Positions 20,566 through 30,812 of a stretch of 64,000 nt of DNA are shown here, piece by piece. The stretch covers positions 1,302,001 to 1,366,000 of the forward strand of contig NC_072814.1 of the NCBI RefSeq assembly GCF_003013715.1. The letters run 5' to 3'. This stretch comes from Candidozyma auris. Its lineage: Eukaryota; Ascomycota; Pichiomycetes; Serinales; Metschnikowiaceae. Under the pieces are notes generated by a model. It was given only the letters and a program-made list of their open reading frames with translations, made no database searches and was not told where the DNA came from. The position numbers were made by a program, and so were the translations under genes. Position 1 is the stretch's first letter, and each line of letters opens with the position of its first letter.

Positions 20566-20940
20566 TTATTCTCCAAACAAACGTCTCACTTTTTTCAATA
20601 TAGAATCCTTCTCTGGGTCGTATGGATGGTCTTTTGAAGGGATTTCTAGAATGGCAGGAAATGCATTGGTGTAGCCATCCACCTTGTAACGTATCAAGTC
20701 TGCAATATGCTGGTTTATCAAAAGAATGGCAATGTCGTCTCTCTCAGTGGTGAACCTATCAAAGGCTTCTTCCACCTGCTCCACGGACGTTTTACCTGGA
20801 ACAACGGTGAGAAAATTGGACTCTTTGCCTGGCTCATTGGAGACCTGGCCCACACCCGCCAAAAGCAAACCAGTGACAGAGTCTTCATCAGCAATAACGG
20901 CTAGCAATGACCGCTTGGACATTGCTTCAGTGGCGCTCAT
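20566..20940 (-). CDS. VMA7: V-type proton ATPase subunit F (Vma7)
   Basis: This is a V1-sector central-stalk subunit of the vacuolar proton pump. The 124-residue protein matches the family's usual 118-120 plus a few extra N-terminal residues. Conserved blocks are [59 protein letters not shown] and the terminal [11 protein letters not shown] 20940 gives [13 protein letters not shown]7 is a possible alternative start. It is convergent with CHS5, 92 bp between stops. Confidence 0.97.
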   Translation of the reverse strand: MSATEAMSKRSLLAVIADEDSVTGLLLAGVGQVSNEPGKESNFLTVVPGKTSVEQVEEAFDRFTTERDDIAILLINQHIADLIRYKVDGYTNAFPAILEIPSKDHPYDPEKDSILKKVRRLFGE

Positions 20941-21618
20941 TGTGGCTGTAACTACTTGAAGTTGAGCTCAATAGGTAGTTGTGAACAACCTACATGTACG
21001 GTCGTGTGTTGCTCATAATCACCGATAAGGGGACTATAGAGTTTGATTCAAACTAGAGTAAACGGGCTTTTGATGTCATCAATAAGTGAGAAAATCAGGT
21101 ATTGAGGTGCTGCTATAACGATTCATTGACTTTGCTTCGTCTCTTTACGGCTCTTGTTGACGATCTTGTACTTTCCAACTGCGCATTTGCAACCACTGGC
21201 AGTGTACGTGAGACAAACGTTTAATTATGACTTCAAGTACTTGCAATTGACTCAAAACTCAATCTTTTTTTTATTTTTCACTGTACCCCACTCCTCCTGT
21301 AGTTTTCAATCGACTTTTGCTTCCGCCATGTGTTATCGACTTGAAGGTTCACTGAGGCTGCAAGTTTTTTACTTTGGCTGCGAAAACGTTCACTACTCGC
21401 AAAATACTTAGCAGCTCAAATAAATACAAGACCATGCCCAAGTCGTGAGCTGACAGGAAGTATAGTTTAAAGAGACAAAGGCACTTAAATCCAAAGAGTT
21501 TTTTTAAAAAATTATTCTCTTCTTCGTTTTCACCACTGTTTTGAAACGAAACGAAAAATTTGCACGTGACTGCACTTCCACTATAGATCACTTCGTCCCC
21601 ATACTCTTCATCTACAAC
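20941..21618. promoter_or_regulatory. Divergent VMA7 / DPC29-like promoter region
   Basis: The gap contains TGGCTGCGAAAA at 21375-21386, TTTGCAACCA at 21186-21195, and CACGTGAC (Cbf1 octamer on the minus strand) at 21563-21570, about 50 bp before the mitochondrial gene's ATG. There is also a T-rich stretch at 21490-21530. No gene is seen. Confidence 0.5.
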
Positions 21619-22437
21619 ATGCCTCTTGCACGTTTCGGCAGACTCATTCCCCAGCGAGGCTTCCAAATTTCTGCCTCGTTGAATGCTGGTCACTCAAAAT
21701 GGCAGAACATCAGACATGACAAGGCGAAAAACGACGCCAAAAAGTCTAAAGAGGCCCACTTTTTGGCTACTAGAATCACTGCATCGGTGAAGGCTGGCGG
21801 CACTGATGGCAATGCCCAGTTGCAGACGTTGGTTGAGAAAGCACGGAAGATGAATGTTACGAAAAAGATCATAGAGAATGCTATCAAAAGAGGCACTGGT
21901 GAAGTTTCGGGAGAAGCGTCAACGACAGCATCCATGACTTACGAGTTCATGGGTCCTCATGGGACTGCTTTTATTGTCGAGGCAGAGACAGATAACAAGG
22001 CAAGAACGATCGGGCTTGTTAAACATGCCATGGCGAAGTTCAACGCCAACTTGAGTCCATGTCAGTATTTATTCCAAAGAAAAGGTGAGATCATTTTCGA
22101 CCCGCTCACACCCGAGGAGGAGCTTGACGATGTGTTGGAGGTGGCCATTGATATTGGCGCCGACGATGTAGAAAACTACAGTGACATCGACGATGAATAC
22201 AATGGGGCCAAACTTTTCAGGATCCTCACGGAGCCGTCTGCATTGAACGAGGTGTCCAACAGTCTAGCTGCAAAGGGATACAAGCTTCGAGACTCCAAGA
22301 CAATCTACCATGCTGATAAAGACAACGAGGTCGATTTCCCAGAAGACTTGGAAAAGTCCTTTGACAAGATGCTCGACCAATTGAACGAGATCAGCGAGGT
22401 GACAAACTACTACATGAACGTACGCCAACAACTGTAA
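21619..22437 (+). CDS. DPC29: YebC/TACO1-family mitochondrial translation factor (Dpc29-like)
   Basis: TACO1/YebC-family proteins bind the mitoribosome; yeast Dpc29 and mammalian TACO1 help mitochondrial translation (COX1 in mammals). The 272-residue protein starts MPLARFGRLIPQRGFQISASLNAGHSKW. Its basic, acid-free presequence leads into the conserved AGHSKWQNIRHDKAKNDAKKSK block. Further YebC motifs are NAIKRGTGE, YEFMGPHGTAFIVE, TDNKARTIGLVKHAM and GEIIFD..DDVLEVAIDIGADDVE. ATG 21619 was chosen over the longer open frame because it sits at the presequence; the upstream codons read through the promoter. The symbol is by homology to YGR021W. Confidence 0.88.
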   Translation: MPLARFGRLIPQRGFQISASLNAGHSKWQNIRHDKAKNDAKKSKEAHFLATRITASVKAGGTDGNAQLQTLVEKARKMNVTKKIIENAIKRGTGEVSGEASTTASMTYEFMGPHGTAFIVEAETDNKARTIGLVKHAMAKFNANLSPCQYLFQRKGEIIFDPLTPEEELDDVLEVAIDIGADDVENYSDIDDEYNGAKLFRILTEPSALNEVSNSLAAKGYKLRDSKTIYHADKDNEVDFPEDLEKSFDKMLDQLNEISEVTNYYMNVRQQL

Positions 22438-22567
22438 ATAGGTTGCTGTATAACAAGCAACACCCTTATAGTATAGATTCTCAGCTACAGCTGCAATGGG
22501 CCTTTTTTTCGATGTGTATTTCGTTATGCTAAGGTGGACTCAAAGGTTCGTGACATGGCGATATCAT

Positions 22568-22816
22568 TTACTCGGATTCCGCCTCCTTCTTCTCTTGCTG
22601 GGCAGCCTCGTTCAAAACATCGTCAACACGAGACAAGTTTGGGTTTTTCCACAACCTCAATTGCTTGTCGTAGGCGAAGTGTCTATAGGTGAAGTAGCCC
22701 AAAGAGCAAACGGCCACACCCATGGCAGCAAACAATGGGTACATCTCCACTGGAACAGGCACTCTAGCACGGCCCTGTTTTTTTGCTTCGTTCATCAAAA
22801 TGCGAGCTGCTCTCAT
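22568..22816 (-). CDS. Small B12D / NDUFA4 (MLRQ)-like membrane protein
   Basis: This is an 82-residue protein with one hydrophobic segment (about 26-44, YPLFAAMGVAVCSLGYFTYR). It has a basic N-terminus (MRAARILMNEAKKQGRARVPVPVE) and a charged C-terminal tail. The pattern PVPVE.YPL...GVA......TYR......LR.WKN resembles the B12D/NDUFA4-MLRQ family of small inner-mitochondrial-membrane proteins found with respiratory complexes. I assign it to that family from memory of its pattern, so the exact role is open. It is convergent with DPC29-like (130 bp) and has its own upstream CACGTGAC at 22950-22957. Confidence 0.7.
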   Translation of the reverse strand: MRAARILMNEAKKQGRARVPVPVEMYPLFAAMGVAVCSLGYFTYRHFAYDKQLRLWKNPNLSRVDDVLNEAAQQEKKEAESE

Positions 22817-23417
22817 GATGGGCTATAGATTGGAATTGGTGAATATGTTGCAGAGAGAGATGATCGTTTTCAAATCTCACCTCTAGGTTTGTAGGCAGGC
22901 CGAAAAGGATGGAAGCTGGTTGGTCAGGCGGTGAGACAACTGCTGAGCACACGTGACCAGACCAGACTACGAATGGCTGAAACGTGGGCCATTCCTAAGA
23001 CTTTCACGCTACCAAGTTGTGTCTGAAAATCTATTGCCGCTAATCTATTTTTCTAAGCAATTTGAAGTGTATATCTAAGCTGTTGTTTATCGTAGAGATT
23101 CACTGTTGCAAAGCAGTGAGCGCGAGTATGAGGAAAAATGAGCCCATAATCTGCCCAGGTGCTAATGCACACCGTATCCCCTACTAAGATTGAATAGGTT
23201 GAAGCCAAAGCATGCGCCAAGATGAAATCATCCTCAAGTAGATGATTTGTGCAAACTTCGCAACAAAAGAAAGCCTGGCCACCAGATCACTGGAAGTGTG
23301 TGTAAGTGTATAGACAGGAATTTAATTTGCAGCCATTATGAACAGGTTTTGAAATGAAGGATACGCCACTTGCATGAGCTCCAGCACACTTCCAACATAG
23401 GCTAGACATGTGAAAAC
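22817..23417. other. Intergenic, promoter of the B12D-like gene
   Basis: This 601-bp gap holds CACGTGAC at 22950-22957 (about 135 bp upstream of the small mitochondrial gene) and TTTGCAGCCA at 23326-23335, a member of the dispersed word family. No gene is seen. Confidence 0.45.
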
Positions 23418-24368
23418 CTACCACTTAGCGATTTGCTGCTTCAAAGTGTCGTAACAGAGCCAGCTCACCGCCATAGAAGGCACAATTTTGTACAAGTTGG
23501 CCGTGAGACCCTTATAGGCCCCAGAAAAGCCCTCCTTCTGGAATATACTCACAAGTGCATGCGTAACGCTTCTGTACTGAAAGCCAAGTTCTCCACCAGC
23601 CATACTGGCTACCTGATACCGTTTTCTGAGCAAATCAAGCGGGTATATGAGCACCCCAGCGACAAGACTGCCAAACGCACCAGCACCCAATTTCCATAAC
23701 GGGTTGCTGAAGTCACGGGGCGAGTTGTCCATTCTATCCCTCAAGTTTTCGTAAATTGCAAAGTTGATCGCCACGTAGGGTGCTACGCCGAGCGTAGTAG
23801 GCACAATGCCCCTGTACAAGCCTAAGAGGCCACCTTCATTGCGGTACACGTCCTTCAACGTGACCCACACCCCTGGAGGCTTCACAAGCTTGCCCTTGTT
23901 GAGCTTTCTCAAGGAAGCTGTCTGCACTGTGATTCGAGCACGTACCAAGTCAAGTGGGTAAGTAGTCACCACAGATGCGATTCCGCCCGCCAGGCCAGCT
24001 ATGAGCCTATCAAGTTCCGTCAAAGTGGCAGGTTTTCCTGGTGGCTTATACCTGAGAAGCCAGAGCTTGCACTGCTCAAACACGGCAAACTGCACTGCGC
24101 TATAAGGGAAGATCCGAACGCAGTTGAGCGTGTTTCCTCGAAACCAGCCACGCCAGCCTTCGTCTTTATACATCTTCCATATCGTGGGAAACATGCCCCT
24201 GTATGCGTGCTGGGCCTCTGGCCCCTGAAGCTGAAGGAGGATCTTGGCTCTTTCAAATGGAGACACTATCGTCCGGGAGATGGACCCAGCAATGCCTCCA
24301 GCTAGAAGCGACGCATTCGACTCGATTTTCACATAGCCCTTGACCTGCTCATACGTGGAGGAGGTCAT
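23418..24368 (-). CDS. Mitochondrial carrier, YPR011C (APS/PAPS carrier) orthologue
   Basis: This is a six-helix solute carrier of the inner mitochondrial membrane. The S. cerevisiae orthologue YPR011C transports adenosine 5'-phosphosulfate and PAPS. From ATG 24368 the protein is 316 residues (MTSSTYEQVKGYVKIESNASLLAGG...). Three mitochondrial-carrier repeats are visible, with signatures SPFERAKILLQ, YPLDLVRARI and YPLDLLRKRY. Sequence features shared with YPR011C include ISRTIVSPFERAKI, RIFPYSAVQFAVFEQCK, KPPGVW..LKDVYRNEGG and ELGFQYRSV. A longer open frame upstream is not carrier-like and I treat it as leader. Confidence 0.92.
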   Translation of the reverse strand: MTSSTYEQVKGYVKIESNASLLAGGIAGSISRTIVSPFERAKILLQLQGPEAQHAYRGMFPTIWKMYKDEGWRGWFRGNTLNCVRIFPYSAVQFAVFEQCKLWLLRYKPPGKPATLTELDRLIAGLAGGIASVVTTYPLDLVRARITVQTASLRKLNKGKLVKPPGVWVTLKDVYRNEGGLLGLYRGIVPTTLGVAPYVAINFAIYENLRDRMDNSPRDFSNPLWKLGAGAFGSLVAGVLIYPLDLLRKRYQVASMAGGELGFQYRSVTHALVSIFQKEGFSGAYKGLTANLYKIVPSMAVSWLCYDTLKQQIAKW

Positions 24369-25447
24369 GAAGAAAAGCGAACGGTGGTGGGACTGTAGAA
24401 CGTTGTGATAGGTGAAGTGGTAGGTATGAGTCGTACAGAGTCGGGAGGGAGATTTCGCACCGAGACGCTCCGGGTCGCAGGAAGAGTTGAGATTAGAGAG
24501 AAGAGGGAGACATGAAGGGCAATCTGAGGGAGTAAGCGAACAAAATAGCGAAGTTTCCATTTCTTCTAGAGTGATGGTGCTAAACAAGGAATATCGAGCG
24601 ACAAGAAGTCTTCTGCTTTGTAGATAAGGTGCTCTGGAAGGTACTATTTGGGGACTACAGTGCTTTGAAGAAGAAGCCTCAATTCGAAAAACAATCATCT
24701 TAGACTTTTTATGATGATTTGTATCCTGAGGGAAATCGAAAACTCATGAGGTGTACTACATGAGGTGTAGTAATTTTGTGCTTTAACGTACTCAGAAATT
24801 CGGGTCGGTAGCGCCGTTCCTCTTTTCGCAGCCGTTCCTAAGATCCACACATTCACAGCCACACTGATTGTGGCGGCTCCAGTGGGCACACAATTAAGCA
24901 AGCGTAAAGAATATTGCAACTCCCAGACAGAGCACTCGAGGGGCTCATATAAAATCTGTAGATAATAGCATTTTTATTATGTGCCGTAAAAATGTAAAAT
25001 CTGATGTAGCTGTCAGTGCGATTCAAACCTTAATTCAAACCACACATTAGTTTCCAAAAGGACCTGTTCTTGAAGCCACAAACTAAGACGTATACACTTA
25101 CTAGGGCCTAGTATAATATATAGCTCTTCATAGTACCTTGGGTATTTATTCATGAAAGTACCGAAGTTGTACATAGGTGTGGCTGCAGATCTTAATAATG
25201 ATGGCTTCCCCTAACATCGCCTCATCTTTATCGCTTAGAAGCTGAAAGAAACAACGATAACCATCTTCTTTAAGGTTAAAGTAGTACTTCAAACACCTTG
25301 AACCAACCAAGTGTCAGACATTCGTGGACATCAATATTGGGCCAGACGTGGTGTACGGGTGCACAATCGGTTGCAAATTTCTTCAGGCTACCATCCAAAG
25401 TCTCGTAGACCAAATTTTATTGTACATGCTATAAATCGTTAAAACCC
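24369..25447. other. Intergenic, carrier promoter / UGA1 3' flank
   Basis: No gene is recognised in this 1.1-kb gap between two leftward genes. It contains TTTTCGCAGCCG at 24823-24834 (dispersed word, C-start variant) and CGGTTGCAAAT at 25369-25379. Confidence 0.45.
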
Positions 25448-26860
25448 TCAGTACGACGCCAACACCTTCTTTACGGCGGCAATGAGAATGTCGGCGTGCT
25501 TCTCCTCAAACACCAAAGTAGGTCTCAACCTGACGGAGTCCTCGGCACATCCTCCCATGTTGACACCTTCCTTCTTCAAGTCAGCCAAAAACTTGTTTCT
25601 CAAGCTGGCGTCTTTAAAAGACCACGCAATGAACGTGCCTCTGTCCTTGCCTCTGAGGTTGTGGATGTAATCAGGATATTCCTTGGCCAATACCTCAAGT
25701 TTCTTGTACAAGTAGTCACCTACTCTAGCCACAAGCGCAGGCAAATCGTTCTTCACCACTTCTGCTCCAATGGCACCTCCCAACAACATTCTAGCTGGGT
25801 CTCCGCACCACGTGTTGAACTGGCGGTATGCTACGTTGGGGATGATTTCGGGGTCGTGGAAGTAGTAACCAGCAGACTGGAACTTCTTGGAGAACGTCAC
25901 CATGTCTGGAGGAGGAGTAATGTTGAAGTGTTCGTGGGCCCAAAATTTACCCGTGGCACCAACACCGGTCTGAACCTCGTCCATGATCAAGAGAGCACCG
26001 TGCTTAATGGTGATATCTCTCAAGGCCTGCAAGAAAGACTGCGAAGCATGATTGTCACCACCTTCAGACTGAATAGGCTCAATCAAAACGGCAGCAATTG
26101 GAGCCACTGCGTTTTTGAAAGCATCTTCCACAATAGCCAAGCACCGCTTGTCTTCCTCCTCATTTTCCTTGACGTGGTCAGACAATGGGTATTTGTACGA
26201 GGGGAATTGAGCCTTGGGCCACTTGAAGGATGGCAAGTCCAACTTGTGAATGGGCTTGGAGCGGGTGGTGGAGGCGGTAGCGAACAAACGGCCGTGGAAA
26301 GCACGCTCGAACGACAAAATGGCCAAGTCAGGAGACCCAGGCTTCTGATTTTCCATCACGGACTTGGTCTCTTCTGAGGTGAAGTCAGCATTGTAGCCTC
26401 TTCTTCTCGACTGGTAATACATAAACGCAGCCTTGAACGCCAACTCGTTGGCATCAGCACCAGAAAGCGCAGACCACACTTTGTCCTGGCCCTTAGGGGC
26501 AACCTTCAACAATCCCTGGATGATCTCCTCGGTATCCTTGCCTGGAAAGTTACCCAAGGCTGGTCTGTCAATGATGGCTCTAATCATCTTGTCTGATCTG
26601 GCGACCTCAGCCAAAGCAGGGTTGTTGTAACCCAAAGGAATGGAGGCAATTTGAGCATACACATCCAAGTACGTGTTGCCATCGACGTCGACGATGTAGT
26701 TGCCGTTGGACTTCTCGTAGTCAGCGACAAAGTACACTGGTCTTGCGTCCGAGACCTGCCCAAGCAGCTTGACAGCGTCCTGAGACTTTGGCCCCGGGAA
26801 GGCCGTCTTAACCACGGGGGCCTCGGGCTCGTTGGGGAAGTATTTTGCGCAAATGGACAT
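25448..26860 (-). CDS. UGA1: 4-aminobutyrate (GABA) transaminase
   Basis: The enzyme converts GABA plus 2-oxoglutarate to succinic semialdehyde plus glutamate, the first step of GABA use as nitrogen source. It is a PLP-dependent class-III aminotransferase. From ATG 26860 the protein is 470 residues (MSICAKYFPNEPEAPVVKTAFPGPKS), equal to the family length (471). Motifs are SGADANELAFKAAF (cofactor phosphate loop), ERAFHGRLFATASTT, ILIEPIQSEGGD-type, LLIMDEVQTGVGATGKFWAHE, and the PLP lysine in MVTFSKKFQSAGYY. The open frame extends upstream of 26860 but is not conserved. A GABA-UAS-like site lies about 325 bp upstream. Confidence 0.96.
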   Translation of the reverse strand: MSICAKYFPNEPEAPVVKTAFPGPKSQDAVKLLGQVSDARPVYFVADYEKSNGNYIVDVDGNTYLDVYAQIASIPLGYNNPALAEVARSDKMIRAIIDRPALGNFPGKDTEEIIQGLLKVAPKGQDKVWSALSGADANELAFKAAFMYYQSRRRGYNADFTSEETKSVMENQKPGSPDLAILSFERAFHGRLFATASTTRSKPIHKLDLPSFKWPKAQFPSYKYPLSDHVKENEEEDKRCLAIVEDAFKNAVAPIAAVLIEPIQSEGGDNHASQSFLQALRDITIKHGALLIMDEVQTGVGATGKFWAHEHFNITPPPDMVTFSKKFQSAGYYFHDPEIIPNVAYRQFNTWCGDPARMLLGGAIGAEVVKNDLPALVARVGDYLYKKLEVLAKEYPDYIHNLRGKDRGTFIAWSFKDASLRNKFLADLKKEGVNMGGCAEDSVRLRPTLVFEEKHADILIAAVKKVLASY

Positions 26861-28184
26861 GAAGAAAAAGGGGTAGATGGTGGAAAGCTGCCCATGTGGG
26901 GGAACCCCAGCCTTATATAGTTGCTGGGGAAGGTTAAATGTGGGTGCAAAAAGTGCGCCATGGTGTTTCCCGATCGGGACAGTGGGAGCGATATTGAGCC
27001 ATACAAGAACACTACTGTCCCTCAAGGTCGAGACCTAAAGCTAGGGGCCACTTTGATTACTATTCTTGGAGCTTATAATTTTTGATGTTTGAATACGATT
27101 CAGCTTTTTTATTGTTTTCTTTCAATTTTTTTGTCAACGGTGACAACAATTCGACGATGTACTATTGTCGCTAAAACGGTGGAAGCCGCTAGGCGGGGGC
27201 GCTGGACGGGGACGGTAAACGGCCCCCAGGCTACGGAGCGCGTGGTACCTGAAGAGGATGAGGGGGGGCGAGAAGAAGAAAGAGATCTGAGGAGGTGATT
27301 CAGTGATTTGGCTTAGTGTGTGAGGAAGTGGCAGAGATGGAGGGGAGTTGGTGGTGATGCATTTTCGCAGCCATTTGAAGAGAGGTGAATGGATTCCACA
27401 TGGAGGTTATCATTGGGCTGAAAGATCAATTGGATGGTTTCAGGAAGATTTTGAGTGGCACATTGAAGACGAGAGTGCAAATTTTAGGGGATATCATGTT
27501 TGCTGTGAAGGTATTTAGTGATGGGAGAGTGACAATAATTCCACAATAGTGTGTTGCAATAGTGTGTTCAAGAGATGGAAGGTCTACGAGCTGGCATCTT
27601 TAGTGTGAGCTTGGTTCACTTCGGCCTGTCACATTGGGTCACTGACCTGATGTCGATATTAGTTTTCCTGGATCATGGTGGCGATATGGTTTTTGGTTCA
27701 AGTGCCGTTGGTCTCATCGCCATCTCTTCCTGTCTGCTGCAATTGGTGGGTAGGACTAGCACAAAGTCAAGCACCCACTCTAAGGGTGTCAAAGTCCCCA
27801 TTTTATGTATTTTTATTAGGAGTATCTCAAGATGCCTTTGAGACTGCAAAATGATGCTTTCCTGAGATCACCTCCGTTCTCGTGTCTGTTTTTGTCATTT
27901 GACCCTGAAGGCCCATACTATGCATCCCCTTCATGTACCTAAAACCCTTAACATGAACACACAACCCACATATATTGCTCAAAGTAGGCTACGAGGAGTT
28001 CATGAATCTATATTATAACCAAGTCATCTAAATCAAACCATAAATCACACTTGTACTATACACTACGCTAAACCAAATATATCTTTAGTAACTAACTACT
28101 CCATCGCAGACCATCGCGAAGTGTATACAATTTGAAAACAAACAGCACCTGAGAAGATAGTACAGTACCCAGATTCAGCGCACG
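26861..28184. promoter_or_regulatory. Divergent UGA1 / TBF1 intergenic region
   Basis: This 1.3-kb gap has no gene. CCGCTAGGCGG at 27186-27196 resembles the S. cerevisiae GABA UAS (core CCGCSGGCGG), with one extra base between half-sites. TTTTCGCAGCCA at 27362-27373 is a dispersed-word copy. A G-rich block lies at 27180-27290. A small open frame at 27575-27841 lacks recognisable features. Confidence 0.5.
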
Positions 28185-30299
28185 ATGAGCCTCGAGGCGA
28201 AACCCGAAAGCGAAAACGACGTCGCCCTCAATTCTAAAGACGAATTACATGAGGACGGCTTCGACCAAGAGATCCAGCGTGCTATCGCTGAGCACGAGAG
28301 GGAGCTTCTGAGACACCAGCTCCAGGCGGGCCATGAAGAAGAGGCCCGTGAGGGGGGTAATAATGCTGGAATTGAAGGCATAGAGCAGCAAGAAGCAGAG
28401 ATTGAGAAAAGTGCCTCGCAAAAAGCTGTAGAAGGAGGAACAGAGGCTCCACCCGCCCCTCAGGTTGAACAAGCTCAGGAGGGAGAGCAGGCTCGTGAGA
28501 GCTTCAATGGCAAGATAGCAAGCGAGCCTTCAACGAATAACGAGGCTGAAGCTGAAGATGCTAATGTGTTCTCTTCTTCCGCAGAGAAGCATCACTTGGA
28601 ACTTATAGCGGATGAGCTCAAGAAGGCTACTTCAGACACCATCGAGACCAAATCAGGTAAACCAACCCACATTCCTGCTGATTCTGAGCTTCTTGCCACA
28701 AACACCGCTTTGGCTGCCTATAACGCTCTTTCAAGTCAGGTGCCGCTGGCTGCCTCGCTAACGAACGTACATTTGGCTGCTTTGCCCCTTCCGCTTGTCA
28801 CCCCAGATTACCTTCCAGCAAGAATACAGTTGTTGATGAACACCTTGCCAGTGCTTGACAACTTGGCTACCCAGCTTCTTCGAGTTTTTGTTGCTGGGCC
28901 ATACCAGAAAATCATCGAAATAGCCTCCAGCCCGGACACACCTCAGGGAGCCGCCTTCAGGGATTTGGCGTCTCTTTTTGAATTCACAAAAAGACTCTAT
29001 TCTGAAGAAGACCCTTTCCTTACGGTTGAACACTTGGCACCTGGAATGTGGAAAGAAGGCGACACCACGCCCAGCATGTTTAGGTATAGGGAACAGAGCA
29101 TAGAGTCGAGTTTACGAAAAGTCAATTTGGCCACCTTCTTGGCGGCCTGTTTGGGAACTATCGAGCTTGGATTCTTCTACTTGAATGAATCTTTCTTGGA
29201 TGTGTTCTGTCCGTCGAATAATCTAGAGCCAGCAAATTCCATGTCGAACATGACCTCGTCAAATATGAGTCTTCAAAGTGGTGTAAACACAGTGATCGGA
29301 GACAAGGTCGGTAAGTTACTCAAGCCACAAGCTGTCTTGTACTTAGACTTGAAAACACAGGCGTACATCTCGGCGATTGAGGCTGCGGAAAGAACAAGAG
29401 AAGAGATTCTAGAAGACATTTTCCCCAGCAACATGGAAGAGATTCTTCTCAAGAAGCGAGGTGTCAAAAACTTAGCGCCGATAGAGTCTGATTTCATTTC
29501 GCGATGCAAGGCTAGGAAGAAAACTCTTCTTGAGTACCCAGTCGAGGGAAACCTTAGTGAAGAATACGAATGGTTCACCTTTTTGAAAGACCTTTTCGAC
29601 TACATCTCCAAAAACATGGGGTTCCTCATATGGGGTAAGAAGGGCAAGAGCGCTCCGAGAGAGCGTACACATACAACGCCGCATAGCGATCAGACCCTAC
29701 AAGGCTCACATCGCCTGGCTGAAGTCAAAGCGATGTCGCCGACCCAGGAGAGCTTCAGTGGACAACAACAAAATGATAGCAGCGAAATCACCCATGCTAG
29801 GGACAATCAGACACCACAGTCCAACGATACGGAGATCAATGAGATCACATCGGCTCTTCTACCGAGCGAGATATTGGAACAACAGATACACCTTCGTATC
29901 AACCCTCGCCAGTCAAGCAAGCTTACAAACAGACGACCCTGGACACGAGATGAGGAGAAGGCTCTACGCCATGCTTTGGAACTCAAAGGACCGGCATGGT
30001 CCACGATTTTGGAGCTCTTTGGTCCTGGCGGTCGTATCAATGAGTCGCTTAAGAACAGGACGCAAGTGCAGCTCAAAGATAAAGCTCGTAATTGGAAGAT
30101 GTTTTTTTTGAAACTGGGTCTTCCTGTACCAGTGTACTTGCAAAAAGTTACGGGAGATCTAGAAAGGGAGGACAAGTTCAAGGCCAAGAATGCAAGGCAG
30201 AAGAAGACGGCCGCAGCGCCAGTACCAGCAGTTGCGAAACGAGAAGACATTGAAGAAGAGGACGCAAAGAAGGGATCTAAGAAAAGAAGGAAGCTGTAG
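28185..30299 (+). CDS. TBF1: TTAGGG-repeat binding factor Tbf1
   Basis: Tbf1 is an essential Myb-type DNA-binding protein. In CTG-clade yeasts it drives ribosomal-protein genes; in Saccharomyces it acts at subtelomeres and snoRNA promoters. The 704-residue protein has a Glu/Ala-rich N-terminus (1-160), a TRF-homology-like helical middle (about 165-480), and a C-terminal telobox Myb domain at about 583-640. That domain runs [34 protein letters not shown], then [16 protein letters not shown]. The C-terminus is lysine-rich. Codon 644, a CTG right after the Myb helix (FFLK-CTG-G), lies where I recall serine in S. cerevisiae Tbf1. Confidence 0.93.
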   Translation: MSLEAKPESENDVALNSKDELHEDGFDQEIQRAIAEHERELLRHQLQAGHEEEAREGGNNAGIEGIEQQEAEIEKSASQKAVEGGTEAPPAPQVEQAQEGEQARESFNGKIASEPSTNNEAEAEDANVFSSSAEKHHLELIADELKKATSDTIETKSGKPTHIPADSELLATNTALAAYNALSSQVPLAASLTNVHLAALPLPLVTPDYLPARIQLLMNTLPVLDNLATQLLRVFVAGPYQKIIEIASSPDTPQGAAFRDLASLFEFTKRLYSEEDPFLTVEHLAPGMWKEGDTTPSMFRYREQSIESSLRKVNLATFLAACLGTIELGFFYLNESFLDVFCPSNNLEPANSMSNMTSSNMSLQSGVNTVIGDKVGKLLKPQAVLYLDLKTQAYISAIEAAERTREEILEDIFPSNMEEILLKKRGVKNLAPIESDFISRCKARKKTLLEYPVEGNLSEEYEWFTFLKDLFDYISKNMGFLIWGKKGKSAPRERTHTTPHSDQTLQGSHRLAEVKAMSPTQESFSGQQQNDSSEITHARDNQTPQSNDTEINEITSALLPSEILEQQIHLRINPRQSSKLTNRRPWTRDEEKALRHALELKGPAWSTILELFGPGGRINESLKNRTQVQLKDKARNWKMFFLKLGLPVPVYLQKVTGDLEREDKFKAKNARQKKTAAAPVPAVAKREDIEEEDAKKGSKKRRKL

Positions 30300-30812
30300 G
30301 CTTGAAATAAATTGACTTTGCATGTTTCAGGGCAGTGTACGATGGTATTTAATATTTGAAGCGTCGGCCAACAAGCAGATACTAAACAGTTGCGTTTGAG
30401 AAGCATGTGTGTTTCTGAGCGAGTATACGCAAGAAAATAGTGGGATGTGCCATAATGATATCGAAGCTCCTGAGTGGCTCTAAGGTGGAATAAAAAGCAC
30501 ACTGTTTCAGACACTCATTGGAGGATTCAATACTTCAGTGTCTCAGGTTATCGTGAGAGTGCGGCTTACTGCAAGTGCGTATGCAAGCTGCAAAGCAGAG
30601 AGAGTTGGTGAGATGAAACTTGGATACCTCAAAAATATTGTTTTTCAGAGGCAAGGGTGGCATTGCATGTCTCGAGATATGCCAGTTTGGGCCGAGATGT
30701 GCATTCTCATGAATTACTGTGCCTCGGATTCGAAAAGACTGTTTGAGATATGTTTGAGAGAAACTTCATACTTGTCATTTTTTTCGAATCACCCTAGAAG
30801 ACTCTATCGTTG
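30300..30812 (+). promoter_or_regulatory. STE4 upstream region with pheromone-response-like elements
   Basis: TGTTTCA (the complement of the pheromone response element TGAAACA) occurs at 30323-30329 and 30503-30509, and a one-off TGAAACT lies at 30614-30620. In S. cerevisiae and Candida, Ste12/Cph1 bind TGAAACA at mating genes. The gap is 513 bp and holds no gene. Confidence 0.45.

Noticed and set aside
24369..24698. 110-codon N-terminal extension of the mitochondrial carrier
   Set aside because: Carrier homology starts just after ATG 24368, and such carriers rarely carry long Cys/Ser/His-rich leaders.
25000..25060. GATTCAAACC-like words resembling a tRNA B box
   Set aside because: No matching A box, acceptor stem or anticodon arm could be folded around them.
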